Assembly: GCA_963383645.1 (NCBI GenBank)
Contig: OY726559.1
Span: 119,187,405 to 119,251,404 of the forward strand
Direction of reading: 5' to 3'
Source: Muscardinus avellanarius
Lineage: Eukaryota; Chordata; Mammalia; Rodentia; Gliridae
Length of the DNA: 64,000 nucleotides
Shown here: positions 46,000 to 57,397 of the stretch, piece by piece
Layout of the letters: every line of letters begins with the position of its first letter
How positions within the stretch are numbered: position 1 is the stretch's first letter
Translations under genes and position numbers: made by a program
Notes under the pieces: model-generated
What the model saw: only the letters and a program-made list of their open reading frames with translations
Database searches by the model: none
Told to the model about the DNA's origin: nothing

Positions 46000-46978
46000 C
46001 AAATGATGTCTTAATGCCTCCTGCATGGATCTTTTTGCTGAGAATTGCTTTGGCTATTCTAGGTCTTTTCTTTCTACATATAAAATGCATGACTGATGTT
46101 TCTAGGTCTAGGAAGACTGTTGTGAGTATTTTGCATTGAATCTGTAGATCACTTTTGGCAGAATTGCCATTTTGATGATATTTATTCTGTCAATCCAGGA
46201 GCAAGGGAGAGCTTTCCACCTTCCAAAGTCTTTTTCAATTTCTTTCTATAATGTTTTATAGTTTTCATTATAGAGGTATTTTATGGCTTTGGTTAGGTAT
46301 ATTCCTAGGCACTGGTTTTAAAGTTATTGTGAATGGAATATATTTATTTCTTTCACCGTGGATTCATTGTTAGCATAAAATAAAAGCAACTGATGTCTTT
46401 AGGTTGATTTTGTATCCTGCAACTTTGCTGAACTGGTTAGTGAGCACCAGTACTCTTTTGGTTGAGGTCTTTGGGTCTTATAGATAATGAATCATGTCAC
46501 CCGCAACAAAGGTAATTTTAATTCTTCTCTTCCTATTTGAATTCCTTTGATATGTTTCTGTCTTACTGCTGTGGCAAGAATTTAGAGGACTATAAAGTAA
46601 AGGAGATAGTGGGCATCCTTGTCATGTTCCTGATTTTAGAGGAAATTCTTGCAGTTTTTCCCGATTCAGTATGATGTTGGCTTTGGGTTTATTTTATATT
46701 CCCTTAATGATGTTGAAATATGTTCCCTCTATTCCAATTTTCTTTGGTGTTTTTAAAATAAATTTTATAGGATTTTGTCAAATATTTTTTTCAGCATATA
46801 TTGGTATAATCATGTGGTTTTTGTTCTCCGTTCTATTTATGTGGTGAATAACATGTATTGATTTGTGTATGTTGAACAAGTCTTGCTTTTCTGGGATGAA
46901 ACCAGCTTGGTTGTGGTGTACAACTCTCTTGATATGGTTTTGAATGTGTATAGCTAGTCTTTTGCTTAGAATTTTTGT
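46000..46978 (-). mobile_element. L1 ORF2 internal fragment inserted next to the exon B donor
   Basis: On the minus strand, ORF2 reads in sense, from the stretch encoding the 'HNQAGFIP'-type motif ('accaagctggtttcatccc') onward. It has no 3' UTR and many stops. Its upstream boundary ('tttttgtgc/tatgcagagc') is about 20 bases beyond the donor of exon B; the upstream unit lacks it. Confidence 0.85.
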
Positions 46979-46998
46979 GCTATGCAGAGCCCACTTAC

Positions 46999-47101
46999 CT
47001 AAGCTTCTCAGGTAGGGTCAGCTTTTCTGCCAGCTCCTCCACCTTGGTCTGAAACTTCTCTCCAACCACAGACTCAGTAATGCTACAGAATGTTTTATAC
47101 T
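46999..47101 (-). CDS. NBPF: NBPF-like exon B (downstream copy), 103 nt, with a duplicated acceptor
   Basis: The donor is CTTAG/GTAAGTGGG. The frame ends [13 protein letters not shown] after [10 protein letters not shown] 15-bp tandem duplication repeats the acceptor itself (CCACAGAGTGTGATT then CCACAGAGTATAAAA). Splicing at the inner AG gives the family's 103 nt; splicing at the outer AG (exon start 47116) gives 118 nt, adding five codons in frame. An L1 fragment ends about 20 bases beyond the donor. Confidence 0.87.
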
Positions 47102-47116
47102 CTGTGGAATCACACT

Positions 47117-48900
47117 CTGTGGAAAGACATAGGTGCCTGCCTCAGTGAACATCTGGATGCTGGACTATGGCCACTGCCTTCAGAGAAGAGGGCAGGGTCC
47201 ACCCCAAGGACAAAAGGCCCTCCAGGCACAGGCCCTATGAGGGACTTCCACGCCTTTAAAACTTCCCACTTACACGGGATTTGATTACACCTCAGTTTCA
47301 AGATCAGAAAAAAGGCATTCAAAGGCACAGAACAAGTTTCATGGCAAATCAATTGAATTGTATTTGGCAGAATCAAATTCACATCCCCAGATGGATGAAT
47401 AATGGGTCATGGCAATCACCACGGCTTGCAGCCACCCAAGTCAAGCACTCAGCTGGGCATGAAGCACCGAATCAGAGGACTTCATGGCTGAAGGAGCCTT
47501 GGGACCACAATTTCAAGAAAGACCTAGTATCTCCACACTGAAAAACCTTTTCTGGATGCATATGTGTTAAGTGTAATGTTTTAAGATCATAGGAATCGGA
47601 ATGAAAGAGGCCCAACACTAGTGATGTCAGTTTTAAATCAAGAAGGGATATGTATGTCTTTACAATCTGCACTTCCTCATTTTGGGAGACTACAATGAAT
47701 TAAGTATATTCTTGAAAAGGCTGAGACGTGCAGATTCCACTTTAATGGACAGCTATAGCAACACACGAAGATTTTCAGCAATCTAGAAAGACACTCTTTC
47801 AAAACAAAAGATAAAAAGTCTTGAAGTGTAGCTCAGAGGTAGATCATCTTTTGATCAATCTCCAGTGCCATATATATTCACACACAAAATTTCTATTATG
47901 ATTGATTTAGAATAATTTAATATTCTGTGAAGAATTAGAAAATATCTCATACAAAGCAGGTGACTTATTAGACTTCAGCCAGAAATCACAGCCTGAAGGT
48001 GGTGAGATTCAAGAACGTTATTCAACCTCCCTCTGCTCCCTTCTTTCCTGAAGGGGGCTTCATGCTTTGGCATCTGCGGAAGATGATCAGAAGAGAGTAA
48101 CTGTGCTCATGGCTTGAATCTTGGTTGGAAATGTGGGAGGCCGAGGGTAAGTAAAGACAGACCAAAGGGAAGAAAAGATGGTTCAACACTGCAAGTTATC
48201 ACCAGATGTGATGGCCTATGCCTAAAATCCATGTACTGGGTAAACCGTGACAGAGAGATCCTAGAATCGAGGCCAGTCCCAGCAATTTAGTAAGGCTCTC
48301 AGCTACGTAGTGTGGCTCTATTTAAAAAGAATAAGGCTGTGTGTGTAGGTCAGAGGTAAGACACCCCTAGGCTCAATCCCTAGTAGCTAGCGCACACACA
48401 CACAAAGACAAAAAGTGCAAAATATGCAAGTTATTTTATGCTTGTCAATAACTATGCACACTTGATACTACTTTAAAGAAAGCTCTCTATGTGCAAGATG
48501 GATGCTGCTTATCTCCAAGGCCCCACCTTCTGAGAATACTTTTCTCATCTTTTAGATGAGGACAGTACCTGGCAAAGGCACCAGTGGCTCTAGGACATGA
48601 CATGGACAGTGACAGAATAAGGATAAACATGGCCCACACAAACTGGATCTGGAGTCATTGAGAGCTCAGTCTTAGCATCTGAGCAGTAGTGAATTCTCCT
48701 ATTAGGCATGGTGGCCCATGACTGAAATCCCAGCACTTGGAAGACTGAGACAGTAGGTTAGCAAGACTGAGTACACCCTTCGCTATTTAGTGAGACTCTC
48801 AGTAACTTAGTAAGGGCCTGTCTCAGAATAAAAAATGAACAGCTGTGGGTATCGCTTGGAGGTAGAATGGTCCTGTGTTCAATCCCTAATATATAAAAAA
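47117..48900. other. Intron with three sense SINEs
   Basis: SINE copies lie at about 47715-47872, 48197-48410 (dID tail 'ggctgtgtgtgtaggtcaga') and 48708-48905. 47117-47560 aligns with 58.39-58.55 and 59.21-59.46 kb of the upstream unit. Elsewhere nothing was recognised. Confidence 0.7.
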
Positions 48901-48905
48901 AAAAA

Positions 48906-50347
48906 ACCTTATGTGGTGGTACTGATGGGGACACTTGTGAGAAGGAAACTGAGCACATGACCAAGGGCTGAGTGGAAATGATGGGCCACATAGAACATTT
49001 CAAGACGACTGCTTTGTATTGTTTAAGCAGGAAGGTTTACTTTGATTTCCAAAAGAAGAAAAAAAGAAAACAAGCAGAATATGGCAGGACAAAGAGTTGA
49101 AGAGCTGAGAAAAATACATTATCTTCACACATAGATGGAGACAAAGTACAAGATATGGGCCTGGGAACTTAGCACCCCATATAAGGAAGACTCCATAGAA
49201 CAAAACCTATTGACGATCCCAGAGTCCAGGGTCATCAGCACTTCCCTCCACTGCATTCTCCTCAGAGGCATGATGTTGTTCTCTATCTCTTCCCTCTTCT
49301 GTGTGCTTGCCATTAAAACTGACTGAAGCATTGCAATCAGAGGACATCTGCAGGTGTGTTTTTTTAAGTAGTTTAGGAGAAGAATCCATGACCCAGCGAT
49401 CGAATGACCACCCAAAGCCACTACATAAACTGTTAAAAAAGAGATAGTGTGCCATGCCACTCTGATCTATGAAGAAATGTGGCCCCCCTTGGATGGATGT
49501 GCTTAATGGCATTTTCTGTATTCAACTGGCAAATGGAACATGACTTTTCTGTAATCACAATCAACAGAGACTGGAGAACTGCATCTACTTGAGGCTTCTC
49601 CAGCCCTACCTGCTTTCTACCACAATACTGGTTCTCAGGTTCCAAGATTCTATATCCCTCCATGGCTCTCATATCAAAACGGCTTGTTTCTCCAGGAAAA
49701 GGTAAAAACACTTGTCTCAACAATCTTTATACAATTGGGAACTAAACAGGATCCTTCATGCCTGCTTCTACCATTTATTTAGGGAAAGTACTCCCCATAT
49801 AACCTAAGCATTTCCCTGGACCCTATATACTGCTGCCAAATTCTATTACATCAAATTCTCTGTGAGTGACTTTATCCTTTCTCACAGTTCCCTCATGAAC
49901 ATTGCATATATGAATGCTACAGCTACCATGCAATATATATTGTCACCATTTTACAGATGACAAAACAAATCCAGGAAGGATAAATCACCCCTTTTTCATA
50001 AAATGTCCACATGAGGGTACCTGGGAGACTTTCCTTGAAGACCAGGCTGCTTTCAATCTAATGATCTTTCTCTTGTCACACTCTCATTCCTGTGAGGATG
50101 CTCAACAATTGCTACCTGCTGTCCAGAGGGCATGTTCCATCAGCCAGGAAGGCAAGAGTGAAATACTTTGGCCCCTCCCAGGACATTTCTTTTATGTCCT
50201 CCCACTGAAGTAGTCCTGATCTATCAATTCTTCAAATAAAATGTAAACAGCAAGAGAGCAGGTGCAAAGATCAATTTTCTAGTGGAATTTCATGAAAGAT
50301 GAGTTTGTGGGTCATTCCAGTTCATTTGGGATCTGTGGCTACCTCAC
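48906..50347. other. Intron, partly aligned with 35.6-36.3 kb
   Basis: 49540-50250 is colinear with 35640-36250 ('tccctccatggctctcatat/acatccctccatggctctca', 'acaattggg', 'gaaggcaag'). A minus-strand frame at 49207-49512 is open (101 codons) after a fair acceptor, but has no counterpart in the other unit, so it was not called an exon. Confidence 0.55.
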
Positions 50348-50562
50348 CTGGGCTAAACTTGTAAGTGAGGCATTCTGCCAGCCCGCACACCTCCTCAAGT
50401 TTATCTTTGTAGTCCTGCCACTGGAAGCTGTCATGCTCATCCTGGGTTAGGAGGTCCTTGAGAAGCTGCTTGACAAAGAAGGAGGCATCTCTCCCTTCCT
50501 GCAACTTCTGCCTTAACTGAGTCAAGTCTCGTGTCAGCACTTCAATTAGAAAATGAAATTCC
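50348..50562 (-). CDS. NBPF: NBPF-like coiled-coil exon, 215 nt (upstream unit, second)
   Basis: The acceptor is 'tttctgtcctaccttag' and the donor is CCCAG/GTGAGGTAGC. The frame contains TRDLTQLRQKLQEGRDASFF and LTQDEHDSFQWQDYKDKLEE, then an LAE-x-L helix. It is most similar to the exon at 33790-34004 (shared EGRDASFF), showing that coiled-coil exon types alternate in the same order in both units. Confidence 0.92.
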
Positions 50563-51117
50563 CTAAGGTAGGACAGAAAGTAAAATTTATCATTAGAACT
50601 CACTTAATGACAGGTTTTTAGGGCTTTGACAGATATTTTAAATTAATGTCCCTTTCAAGTCTTCAAGACAGAATTCTAATATGCTTTGGGCAATTGTGCA
50701 TACATCTTTTGCACTAACCAGTATAGCTCCTGGAAACAGAGCTCTTGTGGTTTCTTGAATATTGTGATATATATTCAACATATTTTTCATAACGTATATA
50801 CATCATACACACACACACACACACACATGAACACACACTTTTTTCTTCTTTCGTTAGAAATCTTTGCCAAAGTCGTCACATGAAGTATGTGCAAGCAGGT
50901 ATGAATCTTACCCTGCCTCTTCACACTCAAAAACAGGATGGATGGAGGTTAGGAGTTTAGGAAATTCCCTGAAATTAATTCAGAGTAACCCTAACTACCA
51001 GAAAAAGCACAAACAACCAAGATAGGAGTGACGGTATCACTGGATGGGTGAACAACATTGGTAACATCAGTAGTTTGGCTTCATGCCTGTGGTCCCCTAC
51101 TTCTCTCCATACTTTAC
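50563..51117. other. Intron with a (CA)n at 50809-50828
   Basis: No exon or interspersed repeat was recognised. Confidence 0.6.
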
Positions 51118-51181
51118 CTGTCCTGATCATTGATTTGGAGCAGTGGTTCTATATCTTTGTACTCCATATTTTTACCATGGC
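51118..51181 (-). CDS. NBPF: NBPF-like linker exon, 64 nt
   Basis: The acceptor is 'tttctgaatttgcag' and the donor is GACAG/GTAAAGTATG. The frame (phase 1 in, 2 out) reads HGKNMEYKDIEPLLQINDQD. It occupies the place of the short acidic exon that follows the coiled-coil exon in NBPF genes, and is required to reconcile the phases of the two flanking 215-nt exons. Sequence similarity to its partner at 35.4 kb is weak. Confidence 0.65.
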
Positions 51182-52370
51182 CTGCAAATTCAGAAATGTC
51201 CAGTAAGATATAAAGTAGTTCTGTGTCACCCTATTTGGGCATAGTGACATAAACATTTAGGAAAATTCTTAGGATATATTGAGGAGACTGTATTGAGCAG
51301 TTGTATATCTTATCGGTAAGAAAATCACCTAGCTTGGTATTAAGATATTTCCAAACAAACCTCTTTGACTTGATGAATGATTATCATGGCATGTTCTGTC
51401 TAAAATTGGGAAATAGTTCAAAATGTCTTCTGTCCCTACATTTGAAATACTGGTCAAGCATTCATCTCAACTTCTCCCATTGTGTCCTCCCTCCTGCCAC
51501 AGAGCTGGTGCCCAACACAGATTCTATGTCGCACAGCTTCTACATAGAACCAATTTCTTTCTCTAAAATGTGGCTGGAAAGCCCTTAACCAAGCACCTCT
51601 ACACATCTCAGCAAAACAAGGGACTAGCTTCCAAGTCAGCTTCTGCTGTATTACCCAGAAAAACCTCCACATGGAATGTATTTCTGTGTAAGCCAACATT
51701 CCCGTTACCAAGTTCCCCTATATCTAATTTATTTATTTATCTTTTGTAGATCTGGGGAAGGAACCCAGAGGTATTTGTCCTGCAAGCTACACCCCATGCC
51801 CAATATTTATTCTCTATTTTGAAACAGGGTCTCGCTGAGTTGCAGAGGGCCTCACTAAGTAGCTGAGGCTGTCCGAGAATTGTGATCCTCTGGTCTCAGC
51901 CTCCCAAATGCTGCAATTACAAGCACATGCCACCACACCTGGCTATCTAATTTCTTAGTCAACCCCACAGAGGACCTTAATCCCTTGCTGAAATGCATCA
52001 GGAAATGTTGCCCTGTTCATTGCATGTCACATGAGACATTTGTCACCATTTAACACATAAAGTTACAGGAATTTTAAAAGAATAAATCGATTGATTGCTC
52101 ACTTATATTAAAGACAGTAATAAGAAGAGTGTCTGATAAACTCATTTTTTACCATAAATTGTTCCTCTCAACAATTTGTTTCCTATACTTTCAAACTTGG
52201 GTGTTCATCTTTTGTCTTCCAGCCCAAGCAGTCTTAATCTTGTCAGGGCCCCAATTGTGGCAGGAAATGATAAATATGGAAAAATGTGTACTAATGTGGA
52301 GATGTGGCCATTCCTGCGAGCTGGGAACTTTGGAGCACCTTAGTGTAATCTGAGCCTGTGTCCATCTCAC
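51182..52370. mobile_element. Intron with an antisense B1-dID SINE at 51735-51950
   Basis: The SINE is clear ('aggaacccagaggtatttgt', 'cgctgagttgcagagggcct', 'gcacatgccaccacacctgg'). The sequence on either side (51182-51735 and 51950-52370) is intron without recognised content. 52.13-52.3 kb resembles 36.3-36.42 kb. Confidence 0.8.
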
Positions 52371-52585
52371 CTGCACTGAGCTTGCAGACAATATCTTTTG
52401 CCAGCCTGTGTCCTTCAGCCAGTTGCTCTCGGTGGCTCTGCCCCTGGTGGCTGTCAGAGTCATCCTGGGTGAGGAGGTTCTTCAGATGATGGCTGAGAGA
52501 TGAAGCGGCGTCTCTCCCTTCACGTAATTGCTGGCGTAACTGGGTCAGCTCGCGGGCTAGTTTAGGAATTAGGACATAGTACTTC
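52371..52585 (-). CDS. NBPF: NBPF-like coiled-coil exon, 215 nt (upstream unit, first)
   Basis: The acceptor is 'ttctaccttccatag' and the donor is GCAG/GTGAGATGG. The frame contains ARELTQLRQQLREGRDAASS and later REQLAEGHRLAKDIVCKLSA, matching the NBPF signature E-L-T-Q-L-R-x-K-L-R-E-G-R-D-A and E-Q-L-A-E-G-x-R-L-A. This is the best-preserved coiled-coil segment of the four, and the strongest single piece of evidence for family assignment. Confidence 0.93.
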
Positions 52586-52930
52586 CTATGGAAGGTAGAA
52601 GGGAAAACAGAGCGAAGTGGTGCCATGATGTGTGATAAGGATGTTGAGAGTAGTTTCTCTGAGTAAATTTGAGAGGAGACCTTCAAGCAAAGTTCTGAAT
52701 TATTTTTGATGCCAGATATCCATGAACAGTTAGAGATCACCTGACTTTAATTATAGGTAATTTGAGATATGCATAAAGAAAGCAACACACTTTGGAGACA
52801 TACTTTGTGACTGGTTGGTAAGGCAAAATGGGTATGTATATTTCAGCAGAACTGATTTTGTTAAGGATTTGAGGATAAAATCTCCACAGCACACTAGGTG
52901 CCATGAGTAGTCCTTGACTATCAAACATAC

Positions 52931-52982
52931 CTGGAGGCCTTAGGCTCTTGTGATTTTTCATCTTCACAGTCTTTTTTGTTTT
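52931..52982 (-). CDS. NBPF: NBPF-like exon S, 52 nt (upstream unit, second)
   Basis: The acceptor is 'tctgatttgatttgcag' and the donor is TCCAG/GTATGTTTG. The frame gives NKKDCEDEKSQEPKAS, closely similar to the exon at 37547-37598. It links the Olduvai exon to the coiled-coil exon at 52.4-52.6 kb in consistent phase. Confidence 0.87.
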
Positions 52983-54030
52983 CTGCAAATCAAATCAGAT
53001 GGAAATGGTCACATTACATCATTCTTGCTGTACACATTTGTAAACAAAGGGGTATAAATGTTTTGGTGTAAAATAGGCTATTACAAGTGGAACCTAAAGA
53101 AAGCATCAGAATATGTCCTAGGAGAAAGAACTCGCCTCAATTTTCTGAGTCATTGAGTCCTGAGCTCTTGTTGTGATAGAACTTCAATATGCATCCAACT
53201 CCTGAACATCAGAAAAGTCAGGAGGACACATCTTCCAATTCATTCAGGACTTTGCCTTCTAGAATTTTTGCTGCAACTTGCCTTAACAGCAACCTCATTC
53301 ATTTTGGGTTCAGTTGAAAACAATCACTGAAATTATATTTAAGTGAAATACACAAACTTTTACAAAGAAAGAAAGCCTGGGTTCTCCCTAAAGCACAAAA
53401 CCTTGGACGTTCACGGATGTTGGGAGAACCAGAATGCTGTCTTGCCTTCAGAAAAATTCCATAGAAGGGCAGTGGTAGTGTGCGAGAGTTTGAGTAGTCA
53501 GAACTACTCATATAGGAGAAAACCAGGAAATCAGGAGAGACCCGGGAGCTCAGCGTGGAGAAATTAGGATACAGCCTCCAGAAATACATATAAGTTTACT
53601 GTTAAACTTGGATAAGCTGACACATTCAAGGAACACTATTGAGAAATGGCATTCATCAAGACGGTTGGAGAAGATGTGAGACATCCCATTGTAAAACAAG
53701 AAAACAGTACATTGCAGACATGATGTATACATGTGGAGAAAATATCAGGAATTTCCAACTTACCTTCACTCTCCTACCTTGGCTTTCATTCCATGTTCTG
53801 AGTTTGCTAGTGAGTGGGAAGGAGAGAAAGGTGTCGCTTGGAACTAAGAAGAATTTGAATGACCTGACCCACCTGAGGTCAGGTTCTAGAGTGTGACTCA
53901 AACTAATGTGTCTCTACAGGACCTGCCTGCAGAGAGGCTTCTCTACCCACACAGAGTGCTAGATTTAAAAAACAAAAAGGCTACCTGTAAAACCCAGACA
54001 GGTTTATTCTCTTCATCATGGCATACGTAC
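52983..54030. other. Intron between exons O and S, aligned with 37.6-38.8 kb
   Basis: It is colinear with the downstream unit ('ccttcagaaaaattccatag', 'agagaggcttctctacccac') but lacks the AT/GT microsatellite block found there. No other feature was seen. Confidence 0.75.
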
Positions 54031-54268
54031 CAGCCACATCTAAAACAGAGGAAACCAAGTACTCCTCACATATGAAGTCTGGACTGACGGTAGCTTGAAA
54101 AGAATCAGACAAGTCAAGGCAAGTGGAATTAACCAAATACATCTCATCCAGTGAATATATCAACTCTTCATCCAATTCTTTATCTTCATGACAACTGAAA
54201 TTAACCAAATACATATTATCCAATGAGTATGCCAACTCTTTACTCAATTCTTCATATCTGGCAGATCC
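54031..54268 (-). CDS. NBPF: NBPF-like Olduvai exon O (upstream copy), 238 nt, duplicated and frameshifted
   Basis: The donor is GGCTG/GTACGTATG and the acceptor is 'ttgtaaagcag'. The domain is clear: LDEMYLVNSTCLDLSDSFQA, then an acidic/aromatic segment ending SSVLDVA, paralleling NBPF6-type Olduvai sequence (D-E-x-Y ... D-x-S-D ... S-A-L-D-x-A). Its first 72 bp are tandemly duplicated (equivalent points at 54127 and 54199). Length is 238 nt instead of the 167+72 expected from its sister, so one base is missing near the 5' end. In the phase set by the preceding S exon the frame meets TGA within eight codons. An AG 11 nt downstream (GGATCTGCCAG/ATATG) would restore it. The exon is therefore broken, skipped together with an S exon, or spliced at the inner AG. 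Confidence 0.8.
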
Positions 54269-54699
54269 CTGCTTTACAAGTTAGGAAAGGACCCAAGAAT
54301 GATCAACAGTGCAATGCTGGCGTCTCAAATCCTCTCCTGCTCCTCATTGGAGCTTCACGGAGAGGCCACTGAGGCCTCTGTGTAGAGCAGCATAGTGTGG
54401 CAGTCCCTTCACAGAGGAGGAACAAAACAATCTTCTCTGACTAGAGCAGAGTATGACTGTCTTGTGAGTTCGAGAAGGGCAGTGGGTGGAACATGGCAAC
54501 AGGTGCCTAGGGCAATAGTTATGTAACATGCTGAGGAGAGAAAAAGGCTCAGCTCTTCCTCTTGGGTCTAGGTAAGCTATGCATACAATAAGAAACACAA
54601 CACTTGCTACAACTGCAGCAACACACTTTAGACACACATTTTGTGGCTGGCTGTTTGAATGAAGTGGATATGTATAGTCAGAAGATTTGTTTCTTGCTA
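54269..54699. other. Intron aligned with 38.97-39.42 kb
   Basis: Shared phrases include 'gactgtcttgtgag/gactgtcttatgag' and 'tgtaacatgctgagga/cgtaacatgctgagaa'. No repeat was recognised. Confidence 0.7.
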
Positions 54700-55535
54700 A
54701 TAAAACTTTTATTTTCAGTATACTTTCATTTATACGATATAATTATAATCCATAATGAGGTTCAGACAGATAGGAACATTCATACATGCAGCGCTAAGTA
54801 TGTTTCTATCTGTACCACACCCCCTCCGTCCCATGAAAATATTACTGAAATCATATTGATAATTTTGTAAAAGCACATAATACCATTTTAGAGTTATTTT
54901 ATCAAGCTATAATCTCCCACCAATCCTCTCCATAAACTCCCTTAAACACTCTACTAAATACTCTCCTCTTTTATCCAAAATTGATTTTTTTTTTGTGGTA
55001 CTGAGGGTGGAACCCAGGGGCTTTTCTACCCCTGGGCTATACTCCCAGACCTATTTTATACTTTATTTGAAAGCAGGGTCTCACTAAGTTGCTGAGAACC
55101 TCACTCAGTAGCTGAGGCTGCCTTCGAACCTGTGCAATCCTCCTGTTTCAGTCTTCCAAAAGCTGGGACTATAAGTGTGCACCACCATGCCCGGGTCCAA
55201 AAATGGATTTTGTCACCCCAATTCCAAATTTTATGTAGTTTATCCCTATGTAGCTTATCCATATAATGGTTCATTTTCTGAGATTTGCTACTTGTTTGTA
55301 TCATAATTTTCTTTACCTTAATCATTTTTCCAATGTATCACACCATTGTGTTCTTTATAAGCTAGGTAAAATTTCACTGTGTGCATATACAATAGGTTTG
55401 TAATATATTCATTTGTTGATGGACACCTAGACTTATTCCATAATTTTGCTATTGTAAATTGTACTTCTGCAAACACTGATAAGTATGTATCACTGCAATA
55501 TTCTGAATTTAAATCCTTTGCAATGATACCCATAT
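54700..55535 (-). mobile_element. L1 3' fragment split by a younger SINE
   Basis: The L1 (54700-54970 and 55200-55535) is the partner of the one at 39420-40020. An antisense B1-dID SINE at 54988-55195 interrupts it. Flanks 'tccaaaattgattt' and 'tccaaaaatggattt' form its target duplication, and the downstream unit has a single uninterrupted 'cccaaagtgaatttt' at that place. Confidence 0.85.
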
Positions 55536-55562
55536 TCAAAGAACTTTACAAAAGTTATACTA

Positions 55563-55782
55563 AAAGCTGAACGTGGTGGCATATACTTGTAATCTCAGCA
55601 TTTGGAGTGCTGAGACTGGAGGATCGCAGTTCAAGGCCAGCCTCAGCTACTACTTAGTGAGGCCCTTTGCAACTCAGTGAGACCCTGTTTCAAATAACAA
55701 ATAAAAAATAGGGCTGGGGATATAGCTTGGATGTAGACTGTCCCAGTTTTCCATGCCAAATACTGCAAAAAAAAAAAAGTTA
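55563..55782 (+). mobile_element. Intronic B1-dID SINE
   Basis: 'gctgaacgtggtggcatata', 'aggccagcctcagctactac' and 'agggctggggatatagcttg', then oligo-A. The downstream unit lacks it between the L1 and exon S. Confidence 0.85.
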
Positions 55783-55874
55783 TACTAAGAAAGTTGATGT
55801 GTTTTGGCCTATGATTTGCAGCTGAAGTCTCCATATCACTCTAGTTACCATTAAAACTACTTTATTAGTGTTAC

Positions 55875-55926
55875 CTGGGGTCCCTTGGGTCTTGCCTTTC
55901 TTCATCCTTACAATCAGTTATGCTAT
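55875..55926 (-). CDS. NBPF: NBPF-like exon S, 52 nt (upstream unit, first)
   Basis: The acceptor is 'cttattttatttccag' and the donor is CCCCAG/GTAACACT. The 52-nt length is the exact size of the short exon in NBPF exon doublets. The phase (1 in, 2 out) gives the acidic/polar linker SITDCKDEERQDPRDP. It precedes the Olduvai exon at 54.03-54.27 kb. Confidence 0.87.
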
Positions 55927-57397
55927 CTGGAAATAAAATAAGAAAGGGCAAGTCACATTACCCTGTGCCTAGATTACACACTGACATCACAGGAGTATAA
56001 TTATTCCTCTGATAAATATATTGCCAAAGAAACATAGTGGATGCATTACGATATAACCTGTGAGAAGGGTATTGCCTCATTTTTTCTAAGCCACTGAGTT
56101 CTGAGGTCCTGTTCTGGTAGAATGTCAATATATACCTCCCTCCTTAAAAAAAAAAAAAAAAGCCAAACATACATTTTTCCCCAGAGATTATGGGGACCTT
56201 GCCTGTCTTTCTAGAATGTTTTGCTGATAATGACCTTCAAAGAATCTAAGCTTGATGTCAGTTTAATTGAGAATAAACACCAAGATTATCCTTAGGTGGA
56301 ATATTCAGACTCTCAAGGAAAGGCACTCTTGGTGCACTCTAGGGAAAAGGAGCCTTGGGTCTTCATGGAGGTTGGCGGTGCAGTAAAAACATACCTTACG
56401 ACCCATTCCAAGCCCTGTGCTAATTAATCACAAGGATATAAGCATCCTTGGTGTGAGAAAGAGGTATTATGAGAAGCATACTCAAGAAAGTGTCCCTGGG
56501 TAAATTGTCCCTTACTTGGTCAGGACACCATCTTTTCTGAATCTGGCAATCAGTTCTTTATTCCAGCAACCTGGGATACTGCGAACAATGAATTTCTAGA
56601 AAGCTTTCTGTAATACTCAACCCTTCCTGGTTGAGTATTCTGGTTTTCAGTGGAGTTGAGATTATACACTGAGAATAACTTGATGGATGGAATCTATAAA
56701 CCCCAAAGAGGCAACACCCTTCATTTTCAGAGAGAAAAGGGTAATTTCCGTTTAAGAAGGTAGAGAGTTCCAGATACCATGCAACAACATCAGGAATAAG
56801 TGCAGACACATTTGAGAGCTGACACTATCCTGGTAGATACATTGCACCTTATCACATGTGTAATATCACATGTGTAAGACAACTTAGAAGAGAGACAGCG
56901 GCTTGGAGGAAAGGAAACAGGACAGCCAAGAGCATTAGCCCATTTGGATAGTGTCTCATGCTCAACGCACACCTATTACTTAGAAGTAAATATCAGCGAG
57001 AGCATTTCAGAAGAGATCAGCTGTCCAAGGTTAAGAGAGTAAGTTCATGTAGATCCTTGCTCGGAGCCTGCATTAGAGTAACAGTGATGTTCACCACTCT
57101 GAACTGGCCATTGCATACATAGAATCATAGATGCTATGAGTGTAGTTGGGTGTTTTTTTCTTATATTGAGGATTTATCCTAGGGGCAGTTTACCTCTGAG
57201 CCACACCCACATTCCTATATTATTTCTCATTTTGAAGCAGGGTCTCACTAAATTGCTGAAGGTTTCTCTAAATTGCTGAGGGTGATTTTGAACCTGTGAT
57301 CTTTCAGTCCCAATTTCCCCAATACTGAGATTACAGGTGTTGGGCACCATGCCTGCTGCACAATTTTCATCACCCTCTCGCTCCATGCAGTACTTCC
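55927..57397. other. Intron between exons C and S with an antisense SINE at 57160-57360
   Basis: Part (56.45-57.1 kb) aligns with 43.55-44.3 kb. The piece holding exon A in the downstream unit is absent here. The SINE is a decayed antisense copy ('agcagggtctcactaaattg'). Confidence 0.65.

Noticed and set aside
49207..49512. Minus-strand frame of 101 codons within the gene, with an acidic stretch and a possible acceptor
   Set aside because: Tempting as an NBPF exon, but the other unit has nothing alignable there, no good donor ends it, and phases already agree without it.
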